64,000 bases of DNA, from positions 37,521,718-37,585,717 of the forward strand of contig NC_041021.1 in the NCBI RefSeq assembly GCF_004193775.1. The letters run 5' to 3'. Below, piece by piece: positions 10,303-23,697 of the stretch (position 1 is the stretch's first letter; every line of letters begins with the position of its first letter). The DNA comes from Glycine soja. Lineage: Eukaryota > Streptophyta > Magnoliopsida > Fabales > Fabaceae. The notes beneath the pieces were generated by a model that ran no database searches, was not told where the DNA came from, and worked only from the letters and a program-made list of their open reading frames with translations. The translations under genes and the position numbers were made by a program.

Positions 10303-12767
10303 GGTACGGCGGAGATGGAAGGAAACGAATCGCTGCAGGGTTTGTTTGGAAGGTACAATAAAATCGATAATAATACTACTTGTTTAGTATTATCCTTCAA
10401 ATTGGTAAAGGATCTTTCTCAATTTTATTTTTTTTGTTATTTTGTTAATGTTAATTATTGGGTCTTATTTAACGGTTCATTTTCGCCAATAAACAAATCG
10501 AAAAATACTAACGAAATGTCTATAATTTTGTGACAATTTCAGTTAGGAAAATTGAACTTTTCTATTCCCCCATCTCCCTCTATTATGATTGAGTTTTTCT
10601 ACCATAATATTAATGCATCGGGTTCTTGTTTTCTTGCAAGTGGCAATTACACAACATCTTTCTTTTCTCAAGTCATATCACAATTTCTTGTAAGTAGAAA
10701 TTTTTCTAAATCATGTATTAAATTTTGTTCATAGGTTTATCTATTTATATGCAAATTATTTTTATGTGTCTTCATCTAGAAATGCCTAAAAACTATTTTT
10801 ACATAAAAAAATTGTTACAAACATTAAACACACCCTTTGCTTTTACCGAGGATCCATCGTGTGGGTGGTTGGAAGTTTTTTATTGTTGGTATTTAAATGT
10901 AATTTTTAAAATAAAATATATTTGTGAAATAGTTTTTAACTTAATTTTAAAATAATTTTATATTCATTTTTAAAATTGAAAAATATTTGTGAATTAATTT
11001 TTTAATTTTGAAGATACACATTATTCTTAAATTTAAATACAACTCATCTAGTTGTTATTAATGTCATGATATTATCATTATTGTTTACATCATAGACACT
11101 ATCATCATCATATCACTCACACTATTATTGTGATTAATATTGTCACCACCAACATTTACACCCATATGAATTTAGTCTTAATTCACATTTTTTTCTCATT
11201 TTTTGATCATGAAAAGTTTTTATTATTTTTAGTCTAAGTAATTTGTATTTTTCCAATTTTATTTCCTATAGCATAAAGTTACCTGAAGTAAAAATGAAAA
11301 AAAAATCAAATCTTAAAAAGATTAAAATTAAAAAGTGCATATTTATCTTAAAAATAAACAAGAGAAAATTACAATAACCAAAATTTAAAAAATTTAAATT
11401 AAATTTTTCCATGGTTTATTTATCCGTGTTCCAAAAATCACATTTATTACAAGAAATACTATAAAGGATTAAGCCTCAAATTTAATATTTATATAATAAA
11501 AAAATCAATGTTGGATGCGAGATTTGTAAATTAAAATTTGTGTTCCCATTATTTTATTTGGGCTCAACAGTTAAAAAAAAATCTTTTATTCTCTATGCTT
11601 AAAAGAAAAATCCTTATGGTTCTTACATATACCATTTTCAAATTCTATTCCTAGAACTAAAAGAGATTAAAACTATATGTATGAAGACTAAAATAATAAT
11701 AAATAAAAAACTATATGTATAAGAATTAAAAAGTGGTGTTTTTAATTATTGAGATTAAAAGGAGTTTTTTTTTTGTAACCATAAGGAAAAATAAGTAATT
11801 AAATATATATTTTTATATAAACTAATGTGACTTAAATTATACGAGAGGAAGACAAACCTTATGTCAAAGCTTCATGCTTACTTTTTTACCCTACCTATTT
11901 AAGTTATCTTATAAACTGCATAGCATTTAAAATTTAATTGCTAATTTAATTATATGTAGCAAACAAAATTCTACTTACTATATTTCATGCAGAAAAAAAT
12001 TTAAAAAGCAAAAATTGATTACCTAAAATTAACTGTTAGCATGTAACAAAATTTTAAATAATTTTAATATTGTATTTATATGCATTATGTATTGATTACT
12101 TTAAAATACAATGAATAAAAAGTATTAACAAAAAAAATAAGGATTTTTAAATATGTAGAGAATTTTAAAAACAATTCATAATAATTTATTTAAAATAAAA
12201 ATTAAGCTGCTGGTGCTTCTAGTCTTTGTTAAAAAATCCGAAATCTTGTTAAAAAAATTTAAATCTATTTCTATTCAGACCAACATAACATTTATTATTA
12301 TTATTTTTTATATTTGTATATAATTGAACTTTCTAGTTTAAAATAATGTTGAATTATATTAGTATATAGTTATAAATTACAGGAATTTTTAAAAAATATA
12401 TTTTTTGTCTATGTAATTTAAAGTTTTTTTATAAAATATGTTTTTTTTTTACCATAAAGTAATTTAGATAGCACATTGAACAGTAAAAAATGTCTTAAAT
12501 AGTGGAAAAATAGTTTAAAAACTGAAAATAAAATAAATATATTTTACAAGAATTAAAATAAATAAAAAATTACAAAAAAAAAATTTTAAAAATACTAAAT
12601 TACATGAAAAAAATATTTTTTATTTTTTTTAATCTTAAGTAATAAACAGATTTGTGTCATATTATATAAAAAAATTCTTTTTTATATATATTTACATTAA
12701 TATTGAATGCTACACTTTAATCCAACACATCATGGTATGAATAAAAAAAAATTGTCCAATCGACCAT
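10303..12767. other. Intergenic, very AT-rich
   Basis: The region upstream of the RING gene is its probable 5' UTR and promoter. Beyond about 10.5 kb I see only AT-rich sequence with short homopolymer runs and no recognisable gene or repeat ends. Confidence 0.6.
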
Positions 12768-13165
12768 CTATTTGACAAACCTAATTCTCATCAAATTTAA
12801 AAAGGCATGCCTTATCAATAAAGTTTGAATAGGAAGATCAATAAAACACAGCAAGTCCATTGATGCCACTATGAAATTCAATCTGGCAGGCTTTGTTATA
12901 TTGGGGCATGAGGTCACATCCAAGTATTCCAGAGAAGTGCCTATACAAAACTTCAAAATCTTCAAACTCAATCCAGCCTCTTCATTGCTTATAAGCTGAA
13001 AAGCTGCATTTGTCAACTCTATACGGTCACCTATATATGCTCAGTGCCTCAAGGTTTCTGCATTTACTTAAAATGCAGCTCACTGTAGAATCAGAAATCC
13101 TTTCACACCAATCCAGCCCTAAGACGCATCCCATCATCAGACGCATCCAGGCCACCACCACCACC
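12768..13165 (-). pseudogene. Fragment of an F-box/LRR gene (FBL4-like)
   Basis: On the minus strand the fragment reads TNAAFQLISNEEAGLSLKILK, then SLEYLDVTSCPNITKP. This matches the LRR near the C-terminus of the intact gene at 18.6-19.4 kb (TDAAFQLLSNEEPGLSLKILK and SLQYLDVRSCPHITKA). The ~25 residues between these blocks in the intact gene are deleted. Upstream bases to about 13,165 still resemble the preceding LRR (TGCATTTACTTAAAATGCAGCTCACT against the intact copy). No F-box or first exon is found nearby. It is a dead partial duplicate. Confidence 0.75.
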
Positions 13166-13204
13166 ATCATCATCTTCAAATATGATGCTAAACTAATCCA
13201 ATAA

Positions 13205-15286
13205 ATATTATAAATACTTTAATGGTTAAAATAAATACTATATTATGAAAAATATCTAACAATAGTAGGAAAAACCCCAATTGTTTATGATAGGGGAAAA
13301 AAAGAATAATAAAACCATACTTTATGTATAAAAAAAGTATTAAAATGAAATCTAATAAACATTTTAATAGTAAGAAGGAAATAAAATATAAAAAAATAAA
13401 AGGAAAACATTGGCATTTAAAAACATTACTTAATGTATTGTCTTAATAATGTTACTAGCTCCTAAACTAAACTGTTTACCAAATAATATTAACAAGGCCT
13501 GATAAAGTTTTTAGATAGTAAAAAAATTAAAAGGTAACTAAAAATATTCGTAAAACATATATTAATCCTTAGAAGTATGAAGACACATTTAAGAAATTTC
13601 ATCTATTCCAACAAATATTTTTTTTATATATTTAGAATATTAAGATCAAACATTAATTTGACCATATGATTAAAGGACATTATTTTTTAATCATGCTAAA
13701 TCGTACACTTGCACAACCAAGTCACATTTATCTTTACACATGCATTAAAATAACATATAAATTTATCCATATAGTAATTCATGACTACCTATTTATCTTT
13801 ATATTAAAATAATGTCCTCATTAAAATAACTTGTGTCATTGTGTTTTTAATTAATATTTCATGTTTGATCTTTTCCTTTGAGTAATTTAATAATATCCAT
13901 AAAGCTTTTTATTTTTTACTTTTTGGTCTTAACCTTGGTAATCGGAGGGTTAAGAGAAAAAAACTTTTTATCTATTAGGCATATAATTGTAAGTGAAAAT
14001 AAGTGAGAGATAAGAAACACAGGGAAACAAAAGGGCAAACACAATATCTTAATTAATTAAATAATAAAAACGTGTCATAATTTTTAAAATATTTTTTTCT
14101 TTCAAATAAAAAAATTCCAAAACATTGCATTTAAGTTTTATACTTGTTATATTTTTCAATGTTATGTGCAATATTTAAAAATTAAAATTTTTGTTCCCAC
14201 TATTTTATTTGTATTTAAAACATCTTATAAAGTGTGTAACATCAACAACTTTAATTGTCAATTTAATGATTTGCATTAAATAAAATTTAATGACAAAGGG
14301 TTTACTCAATAGGAGATGTTCAATGCTCATATGTGTCACAGTTACAAGATGACAAACTAACTAATATGAGAATCGAAGGTGAAATCAAATCAAACTTTGT
14401 TGGTGCGTCACAAAGGATAAAAAAATATGGTAGAACCATTTCCGACCTCCTCTCTCTCCTTTTTAAATGCAAAGACAATATCTTTTCTAGAGTGCTTATT
14501 AAGAGATGCTTATTAAGAGACTATTGCTGTCTTTTTTAGTAAAAAGGAGAAAATTTTAAATGTTGCCGAGTTAAATAGAAGCAGTACGTGAAGCACTGCC
14601 TTTAGAGATCACTCTGCTCTAAAAGGATGGAAAAATAATCTCCTGAAACACCAAGTTCAAGACTCTGATCTCTTATCTGCTACATGTTCATATTCTCAAC
14701 CAAAATGGTACAACTTGTTTATACAATTAATATTCCATTTGATCTTCTATAGTTGTTGCCCATTAATGTGGTCATGTTCCCCGTTCCTCATTCTTTGTTT
14801 TTCTTAATTTCATGAAAAGATAAAATTGTAGTAAGTAATTGTTGTACAAAAGAAAGGTGTTTCAATGCTCATATTCTGGGCTAATAAAGTGAAAAGTGCA
14901 AATTTGTTAATAACTCGTCTTCGCCAAAATTTAGGGCTGATCAAGTCAAAATTCACTTACCCTCAACGTAATATCTATATCAAATTTTATATATATTATT
15001 ATCATTCTCTATTTTTATCAGTTAGAAAGGCAAAGACAAAAACTAGCTCCTAACAAGCACTACATGCACCCTTCCCTAAAAAAAAAGCACTACAGCCATG
15101 GCCTCTGCCAATAAAGAGTGATTAAAGTTGGAGAGGACAAGTTACCCACAAGACTATTAAGAGATATCCAAAGAAGAATCATGCTTAGTTAACCAGTTTG
15201 CACACTAATTTCCTTCTCTCAAAGTATGCTGGAAGGAGAGCTGCCATGCCAATCTTTTAAAATAATTATAGCATCAAAGAAACACA
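13205..15286. other. Intergenic with duplicated F-box gene flank
   Basis: AT-rich to about 14,285. From about 14,285 to 14,960 comes a copy of the flank that also occurs at 8.0-8.5 and 17.9-18.3 kb, including CACTGCCTTTAGAGATCACT and CTCAACCAAAATGGTACAAC. It lies just 3' of the decayed F-box copy at 15.3 kb, in the place the flank at 18 kb has beside the intact gene. Confidence 0.65.
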
Positions 15287-16119
15287 TGATGGAGGTGATC
15301 CTGATTATGAAATTCAATCTTGCAGCATTCAGGAAAACGGAAATCAGCCTCATCTAAAATCCTCAAACTCAATCCAACATCCTCATTGCTTATAAGATGA
15401 AGAGCAGCCAGCATCAATCAACTTTGTACAGCCAGCAATGTTCAGCGCCTCAAGGTTTCTGCATTGCCTTAAAATACAACTCACTGTAGAATCAGAAATG
15501 TTTCCATACGAATCCAACCCTAAGACTTTAAGGCTGCTACCACAAGCAGTAGCCAGCGACTTTACCGCATCATCGGAGACTAGCCAGCAACCACTAATGA
15601 GTAAAGTCTCCAAATTAGCACAGTATTTGGCCAAGGATAATATGGTTCCATCCCCACTTGAGAGAAGACGAACAAGCCCTAACAATACTAGAAATCCAAA
15701 CATCACTGATTGGATAGGCTTTATAGAGGCCTAAAAATAGATATTATGAACATGAAAGAATAGAAATGACCTCTAGAATATTTGAAATTGAGAACCCTAA
15801 GTAAGGGAATCCATTGGCTATGACAGCGAGTTCGGAATCAGTGGTGGCATATAGGATCCACGTAAAGTGAACTTGGAGTATTCCAACTCGACCAAGCGTG
15901 TGAACCTATCAACCATTCTTCGACCCGCACGTGCGGCGATCTTCTTGGTTTCCGTCTGCTCTCAACCCTCCCCACAATCAAACGCAGCGAGTCGTCCGTC
16001 AAAACGTCGTTTATGCACACCCTCGACCCCGAAACGGCGTCGCCCTCCATCGAATTCGAAGAAACCCTAACCCCAGAATTTCGGGCTAACTGCATGTCCA
16101 TTGGAATTATTACTGCCAA
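15287..16119 (-). pseudogene. Decayed F-box/LRR gene copy (FBL4-like)
   Basis: This is a shortened copy of the gene at 18,555-20,195. The exon 1 remnant (about 15,840-16,080) reads SNSMEGDAVSGSRVCINDVL and LRLIVGRVES. About 20 codons are then deleted, removing the conserved KDKETFGLVCKRWL block, and the frame shifts. The downstream part continues in another frame as AARAG, then MVDRFTRLVELE. The exon 2 remnant (about 15,383-15,706) keeps LETLLISGCWLVSDDAVKSL and SGNISD-like LRRs with several internal LRRs lost. The 3' end (about 15,300-15,345) still matches the intact gene's last codons (AGGAAAACGGAAATCAGCCT). It cannot encode a full F-box protein. Confidence 0.82.
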
Positions 16120-18440
16120 AACAACGAGCCTTACTTCAAGAATAAGAAATTATAACCAAGTTCTACAATGACTAACGACGTATTGGTACCACCATAGGAT
16201 ACAATTTTTTTTAGGATTACTTTCTAATTAGAATTAGAATTAGAACTTTATTTAATAAAAAATAATTTAATTATATAATTTTAATCTCACAAATTTTAAT
16301 TATGTTACTTGAGTCTCACAAGTTTTCTTTCATTTACGATAATGTTCCTTCATCTTAATTCAATATATAACGAAATTAATTAGTTGACACGATAAATTGT
16401 GCTTGATATGGTAATTCTCGTGCTAACAACGGTAAATTTTTATGACAATGGTGAAGAAATAAAGGAGTCAGATTCTTTACTTCTTGAAAAACTTATATCT
16501 TCCAAATTTATATAATTAATGTTCTTAATACCCATAAATAGTGAAATGTTATTTACTTTGACTTTATTCTACCATATTCTTTGTTATATAGATATATTCT
16601 ATTCTATATGATCTTCAATCATATATCCAATATTTTAAGTGATCTAAAGGCTTTGGCCTTCTGCTATTCTTATTAAGTTCTACTTGAATAGTATAAATTA
16701 TTACAAACTAATAGATGTGTTTGAATCATTATTTATATTCTATTGTTTAAATTACTTAAATTTTTATGTGTCCAAAATTAATCACCACTTATTCTTTCAA
16801 AATAAAAAGTTTCTCGTTCACAAAATTTTTATTAATATCATGTCCAGATTTTAAGAGAAAAATTCCATCTTTTTTATCACCTTGAGCCCCACAAAGTTGA
16901 TAATATTTAATGAAATAATTACGGGAATTATAAATGGAAGAAAACTTTGAGAGCTAAAGAATAAAAACATAGTCATTATTTCTTATTTTAACTCAATTTT
17001 TAAGGGTAATACAGTAATTTTCATTTAATTTATTTTAAAAATAAATAATGTTTCTCTCTGTTCTTCATGTCCCGCATGACCACGTCCATTACTTTTTTTT
17101 ATTCTTTTCTCATCCCACCACCATGTTCAAGCCACTGATTGCAACAACAGTAACTCCAACACGGAAATTCACAACTTCATAAAATCATAAAAATATTGAG
17201 TCAAAGGATTTGATTCCTCTTTCAAACCACTTGTTCATACAAATTTGTTCATCTCTCAAATTTTCTCGGTCACGCTTTCACGGTTAGGCTCTTTCTCTTC
17301 TTCTTTCGAAGATGGTCGTGACTGTGTTCTGTAGCCTTTGCTGCTGCTCATGGACGCACTGGTGTTAATCAGAACGTGTTTGCTACGCGAAGAATGAAGC
17401 ATGCAGGGCGAGGGCGACGAACAATGTTGTCGGTGACGAATTCAGTGGAGAGTGTTAGGTTCTGTATCTGTATTCACTGCAACCACGAACATATCCATGG
17501 TGGTGGTGGTGGCGGCGGGGTGAAAGAAGATGAAAGCATTATTCTTAAAATATAAGAATTAAATTACTCCTGTACCCCTAGCATAGTTATGTATATGAAG
17601 AGAAATAAGTTTTTTTTTAAAAAATTATTCATCATCTTAATCATTTATTTTAAAAGAATTATTCTTAAAATAAATTAATTACTTATCTCTATATATATGT
17701 GACATGACCCCTGTCTATATGTGTAACATGACAAACTAATATAAAAAGAGAGTTTTTTATATTTTAATTTAAATTACTACTGTATCCCCAAAATAGTGAT
17801 GTATAGGAGAAAAAAATCAAATTATTCCAAAAATAATTTTTAAAGAATTATTCTTAAAATAAAATGATCTTTCCAAAATATATATATATATAAAGAGATG
17901 ACCACTGTCTATATATGTCACTTACAAGATGACAAACTAATATAAGAGACTTTGGTTGTCTTTTTTCGTAAAAAGAGAAAAAAATAAAAATGTTGCAGAG
18001 TTAAATAAAAGCACTGCCTTTAGAGATCACTATACGCTATAAAAATGGACAAATAATCTCCTGAAACACCAAGTTCAAGACTGCTCTCTCATCTCAACGC
18101 CTTAATTGGCCCTACCACTCGTGTTATTCTCAACCAAAATGGTACAACTTTTTAATGTCACGCTTTATTCTCGTATATTTTGCTGCCCCATTAATTTGGT
18201 CACGTTCTTTGTTTTTCTTAATTTCATAAAAAGATCAAATCAAAGCAAGTAATTGTTATACAAAAAAGAATTATGTTTCTATTCTCATATTCAGGGTTAA
18301 TCAAGTGAAAAGTGCAAATTTGTGGAACGCAAGAGGGGGGGAAATGTTCTCTTCAAATTTACAGCTGAACTGATCAATAAAATATGATACATCCAATGTC
18401 ATTTACTGACATACATGATACGTGAGTTGCACAAGAAAAC
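16120..18440. other. Intergenic between F-box copies
   Basis: AT-rich with no gene seen. A GGTGGTGGTGGTGGCGGCGG run lies near 17,500. A third copy of the F-box gene 3' flank is at about 17,885-18,330. Confidence 0.6.
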
Positions 18441-18554
18441 TAACATCACCAGAACAGACCACATTCTCATCAAATATACAAAGGCACGCCTTATCAATAA
18501 CGTTTATATAGGAACATTTAACTATGAAGCCAATCTTTTAAAATAATTAGAGTA

Positions 18555-20195
18555 TCAAAGAAGCACAACAGGCTCATTAACGCTACCATTAAAATTAATC
18601 TTGCAGCATTCAGGAAAATGGAAACCAGCCTCATCTAGGCCAGCCTTTGTAATATGCGGGCATGACCTCACATCCAAGTATTGCAGAGACGTGCATTTAC
18701 CCACAATGATGCCTATACCTGCCACTGTGATCTTTGGACAATTACTAATCTTCAAAATCTTCAAACTCAATCCAGGCTCCTCATTGCTTAATAGCTGAAA
18801 AGCAGCATCAGTCAACTCTTCACAGCAACCAATGTCCAGTGCCTCAAGGTTTCTGCATTGACTTAAAACACAGCTCAATGAAGAATCAGAAATGTTTAAA
18901 CACCAATCCATCCTCAAGTTTTTAAGGCTGCTTCCACATGCAGCAGCCAGCGACCTTATCGCATCAGCAGAGACATCCCGGCAACCACCAATGATTAAAG
19001 TCTCCAGATTACCACAGAATTCGGCGAGGGATAATATGGTTTCATCCCCAATTTTATAGCAATCTAACAATTTCAATGTCTTGAGAGAAGATGAACAAGC
19101 CCTAGAAACACTAGAAACCCCAACATCAGTGACATTACTACATTTATTTATGTCTAAAAACCTGATCCGTCGACATCCACTTGCAAGGTTTATCAGTCCA
19201 TTGTCAGTAATGCTTGTGCAGCCATGCAATCCCAACTCCTCTAAGTTACCGCAATTTTTGGAGAGAGCTTCTAATACACCATCAGTAACAAATCTGCAAC
19301 CCGCCATATGCAATATCCTTAAGTCACAACAGCCTTTGGCAACAGCTGATAATCCCTTGTCAGTCAGCTTTCTACAGTAAGACACATCCAACGACTGTAA
19401 TAAGGAAAGATGTTCACCAATAGCCTTCATTCCAGCATCTGTAATTCCTGTATATTTACACAAACAATAAAATTCTGTCAATCATAAAACTTGAACCCTT
19501 CGAATCAAAAAATTTAAATATTAATAACAAAGCCCTTTATATAGTCCTTCGAATTAAAGAACAATCCACACTCCACAACTGTGATTTCAGCCTTTGTCCG
19601 TAATATAAAACCTTGGTCCTTAATCATCACTCAAATTAGATAACATGACACTTTAAATAATAAAACAACCACATAAATTGAAAAAAAAAATCTTTGATTT
19701 TAGTCCTCTGTCCATAGAAGTTAAATTCTCAGAATAATATAAAAGAACGTGTAAAATAGTCAGCAATCGCAGTAAATCAGAGTTCAGAAAGCCAGATCAG
19801 AGAAACAGAAAAAAAAAAAAGAGAAATTGACCTTTACAATTATGCAAATTGAGGATCTTCAAGCAAGTGAAGGCAGTGGCGATGACGGCGAGATCGGAAT
19901 CGGTGACGCCGGGATAGAAGGAACGAGAGACGGACTGAGCGAGGTCCAGTTCGACTAAGCGTGTGAACCTATCGGCCATTTTTCGGAGCATGTGGGGACC
20001 CGCACGTGCGGCGAGTTTCTTCCTTTCCGTGCTCTGCAACCGAAGCCATCGCTTGCAGACCAACCCGAACGTTTCCTTGTCCTTCTCGCTCTCCACTCGC
20101 CCCAGAATGGAACGCAGCTCGTCGTCCCTTAACACGTCGTTTATGCACAGTCCCGACCCCGTAACGGCGTCGCCGTCGATCGAATTCGAAGCCAT
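18555..20195 (-). CDS. F-box/LRR-repeat protein, FBL4-like, two exons
   Basis: Exon 1 is 20,195-19,832 and exon 2 is 19,447-18,555. The GT..AG junction rebuilds HNCKG-ITDAG, giving 418 residues. The F-box-like N-terminus (about 16-60) has INDVLRDDELRSILGRVE and ETFGLVCKRWLRLQ. About a dozen cysteine-containing LRRs follow (C..ITD/VTD..G type, residues about 75-400), ending NFNGSVNEPVVLL. It closely resembles Arabidopsis At5g23340 (405 aa). Such proteins recruit substrates to SCF ubiquitin ligases; the substrate is unknown. The frame is open throughout, so this is the functional member of a cluster with dead copies at 15.3 and 12.8 kb. An alternative start reading from the intron at 19,481 is rejected because the splice acceptor restores the family sequence. 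Confidence 0.9.
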
Positions 20196-20949
20196 CGACG
20201 CAGAGGAAACCCTAACCCCAGATTTGGGGCTAACTGTAGATGGGAATTAGAAGAGAGTGTTGCATTGGGTGATATAAAACAGAAGCAGTCTCACTCTCAT
20301 TTGGTGGTGCATCAATGATTGTCAACTAGTACCTAGCGTAAATTGAGGAAAACGGGTGAATTTACGTCAAAATGCCCTTTCTTCATCCCATTCCTGCCTT
20401 TAGTTAGGTGGGAGTGTGGGATAATTTCGACCGAAAATATATATATATATATAATTTTTTATATGTAAAATATTTATACAGTATCTAGATGGTATTATAT
20501 GAAATATTTATATCGTATTTACTATCAAAATTCAAATTTTAAATCATTTAATTAAAAAATAAAAAACAAACTCTTAACACTTGTACCAATCAAGAGTGGT
20601 GATACACTCTCTTATGCTGTCCTTGTTTTGAACATATTATATTTTCTTATGTTAACTAAAATTTATTAAAAAAATTTAAGAAAATCGTGAGTGCTATTTA
20701 ATATTTATGAGTTTTTTTATATATTTTTAATAAATAGTAAACAGTGAAGTATATTAAAAAAAGTAAAAAGTGTGTTTTTAACTAATAATTCTTACTTTGC
20801 ACAAGAGTGTTAAACTTATTATTTACAATTTTTTTGTATGCTTATGAATTTTAAATGTATTTCTTAGTATTTTAAAATTTTATTTAAGAATATATTAGCA
20901 TATATGTATATAAATATTTTAAAAAACATACTAATATAACTATGAATAT

Positions 20950-20951
<2 letters not shown>

Positions 20952-20992
<41 letters not shown>
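20952..20992. repeat. (TA)n microsatellite
   Basis: About 40 bases of alternating AT upstream of the F-box gene. Confidence 0.95.
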
Positions 20993-20993
<1 letters not shown>

Positions 20994-21557
20994 CTTTATA
21001 TCACATATGTCTTGCATTATTTTTTATTTATATATTACGATAAAAAAATAATTATGAATAGAAAGAAAATATAATACTATTAATCTTATTTTATTTTGAC
21101 TAATAACTAAGAGACTTGTAAATTTTTCTCTTGTAATTTGAGTTGATTTAAATCATTTTTAGTTTTACTTTTCATCAAACATTTTAACTATATAGAAATT
21201 CATAGAGTCATATATTTTAGCTTCTTATTTAGGATTCAATTTCTAATAATATAGGTGCTTGTAACTAAATCGTACCTCAGCGGAAGGAGACTTAGTCCAA
21301 GAGTATTCTAGTGAGAATCTATCTGCATCTGGTGGGTTTGTTACTCCGAGATCTCTGAACTTGTGTCGCCAACGGTTGAAGTTACTTACTAGCTAAGATT
21401 TGGCCAGATGTGTAGTGGGGGTGCCCCACTAGCAACATGGGAATATCAACAGGAATCCAAGCCTCTTGAGTGAGAGACAACTGATCGTGTAGGCCAAGGG
21501 GGTACAATACACATAAAAAGTAAACCTCAATCCTTTGTTTAATTTATCCCCACTGCT

Positions 21558-22150
21558 TTGGCGATGATAATGATGGTGACGATAACATGTCAATTGTTTG
21601 AAGAAAAAAAGAAAGAGGTTGGGCTAGTTAAATTAAATGTTGATGCAGCAATGCACCAAAAATCCCCATCTTGTTGCATGTGGGGTGTCTTTGCGGACCA
21701 TTACGACAACTTTTTATTGGGTTTTGCTCATTCAATAGGTTATTGCAACATTGAGTTGTGGGGCTTGTTGTATGGGCTCAAGTTGGCTCAATCTTTTAGT
21801 TTTTCGAGTTGGACCTTAGGTTGTGGAGTGGCTAGCTAGAGACAAATCTTTGGGGGCGGTTGATGAATGAATTTGTCTTTAAACACAAGATGGTCCATAT
21901 TCTAGAAGATTAAGAGGAGATGCGACACCTGCACTATTATTTAGTCAAGTCAAAATGATTTTGGCATGATGACAATAAGAAATAAATCTGTATATAATAC
22001 TCTTAACATCAGGGGCATGCCTTCTTTTGCTTGCATGAGTTGGTAAGTGGAAGGAAATGTGATTCTTGGTGTTTTGCTCTCTCGGTTTTGATCTGATTAG
22101 GTTGAGGTAATAGAGAGTTCTTGTATATTTTGGTGATGTCTAACTTGATG
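21558..22150 (+). pseudogene. RNase H-domain relic, probably from a LINE-type retroelement
   Basis: The frame reads GLVKLNVDAAMHQKSPSCC, then GVFADHYDNFLLGFAHSIG and ELWGLLYGLKLA. This is the pattern of plant RNase H domains that end non-LTR elements (NVDGA...; G...RD..G......; E..AL..GL..A). It becomes unreadable after about 21,840, with only degenerate downstream matches to about 22,150. No RT is found upstream, so this is a short 3' relic. An isolated RNase H-like host gene is less likely. Confidence 0.5.
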
Positions 22151-23159
22151 TGAAAATTAAATATGAATTTGGTGCTTGAATTGAGCTTGAGGGCATTTAC
22201 TGGATTTATATTAGCCTTAGATTACATATCCAAAAAAATTAGCCTTAGATTATATATACTCCATTGTTTAAAAAGCATTCTTTTTTAATCTATGGTTCAT
22301 CAAGAAAAATAACATGGATGAGAAATAACATGTTATTTTTAATACATGCACACACACACACACACACACACATATGTATATACCTAGGTGCATAGTACAA
22401 ATTCCATATAGACCATTTGCGTCTTGAGTGTTCCTTGGCCCCCATTAGCTACAATTAATGGTTCCATGGCCTCTATTAACTTCATGAGTTATAACTATCT
22501 CCAAATTTTGTCCATCAGGAACACAATAATCATATACTAAGCCTTTTAGGCCATGCTGCCTCAAGCATATGATCTATTTTATGTTTGCATCATGGCTATT
22601 GGCACACATGCTAAGCTAATTGAAATGTTGCTTAGTCTGGCAAGCCTAAACTAGTACAGAAAAAATTCTCAGAAAAATCATTTTATAAAATAAGTTGTAC
22701 TTTAAATATGTTTAAATCTTTGGACATACATTGGTTTTACTGTATTTGTTTTTAGTTTTCTTGTTCTTTCAAAGTTTCTTGAAGTTCGGTTTCTTACCAA
22801 AATCCGGAGCTAGCACACGTCAGGGTGGACATGACCGAAAAAAGCTCCTGGACTTCACATGTCAGCTTTGAGAGGTGTCTTTGTCAAGAGGATAAGAGGA
22901 GGGACCTGCAAAACAAAGGACTTCGACGCTCAAGTAATTTAAATGTTAATAACAATTATTTTTGTTTTTCTTCAATGCACATGCTTTCCTTTGATGATGA
23001 ATGTCGCATTGTTTATGTATGTCTTGTGTGTATGTCATGTATATTGCTTTTGTCTATGCAATGCTCCATACTTGTAGTAGTATGAATAGGTCGTTGTGAT
23101 GTGGAATCTTTGATAGCATAGGAAGCAAGACCTTGTCGATGCATAGGTAGGACCGTGGC

Positions 23160-23520
23160 GGTCTAATAAAGAGTAGATGACATGAAATCATCTCAGGTTT
23201 GATTTCAACCTGGTTAAAGGTCTTGTCACCCATCTGGTGGGACTTCCTTCTATTTGGCGGAGCTTCCCCCTGATGCTTGTGAGGAGTATGTTTGACTTGC
23301 CCCTAATTAAAGGTCTTGCCAACCAGTGTGGGGGTAGGTCGCTTGACTTGCGAAGTTTCTCTTCTGATGGTTATGAGGAGTAAGTATGAGCTGCACCTGA
23401 TTGAAGCTCTTGTCATGCAATCTGGTGATGGGTCGTTTTGACCTGCAAGACTTATCCCCTGATGGTTATGAGGATCAAGTGTGACTTCCACCTGATTGAA
23501 GATCTTGCCAAATAGTCTTG
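23160..23520. repeat. Degenerate ~110-bp tandem repeat in the Tat-like element
   Basis: Three to four diverged copies share GATGGTTATGAGGA and a following phrase like ACCTGATTGAAG(A/C)TCTTG. They lie between the minisatellite and the left LTR, in the non-coding 3' part of the element. Confidence 0.6.
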
Positions 23521-23697
23521 TGGTAGTACATTATGTTGAACTTGGACCTTTGATGGTGGTTGTCGTAGTTGTTACGAGTGAGCGGACCAAGAGGGTGCCT
23601 TGGGTTTTGTAGGAGTGTGTACCAAGGGTGGACCTTGGGTTTTGCGAGTTCTTTGAAAAATTGACCTGGGAATTGTCCAACCTGGGTTTTTCCACCG

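Larger units (their letters stand above)
20251..22788. other. Intergenic with simple repeats and a retroelement RNase H relic
   Basis: This begins with the promoter side of the F-box gene, which is AT-rich. A (TA)n tract lies at about 20,952-20,992 and a (CA)n tract at about 22,348-22,371. The only coding trace is the RNase H-like relic near 21.6 kb. Confidence 0.6.

Noticed and set aside
9457..10400. Several frames on both strands overlapping the RING gene (up to 110 residues)
   Set aside because: They are shadows of the GC-rich, R/D/E-rich coding sequence of the RING gene and resemble no protein family.
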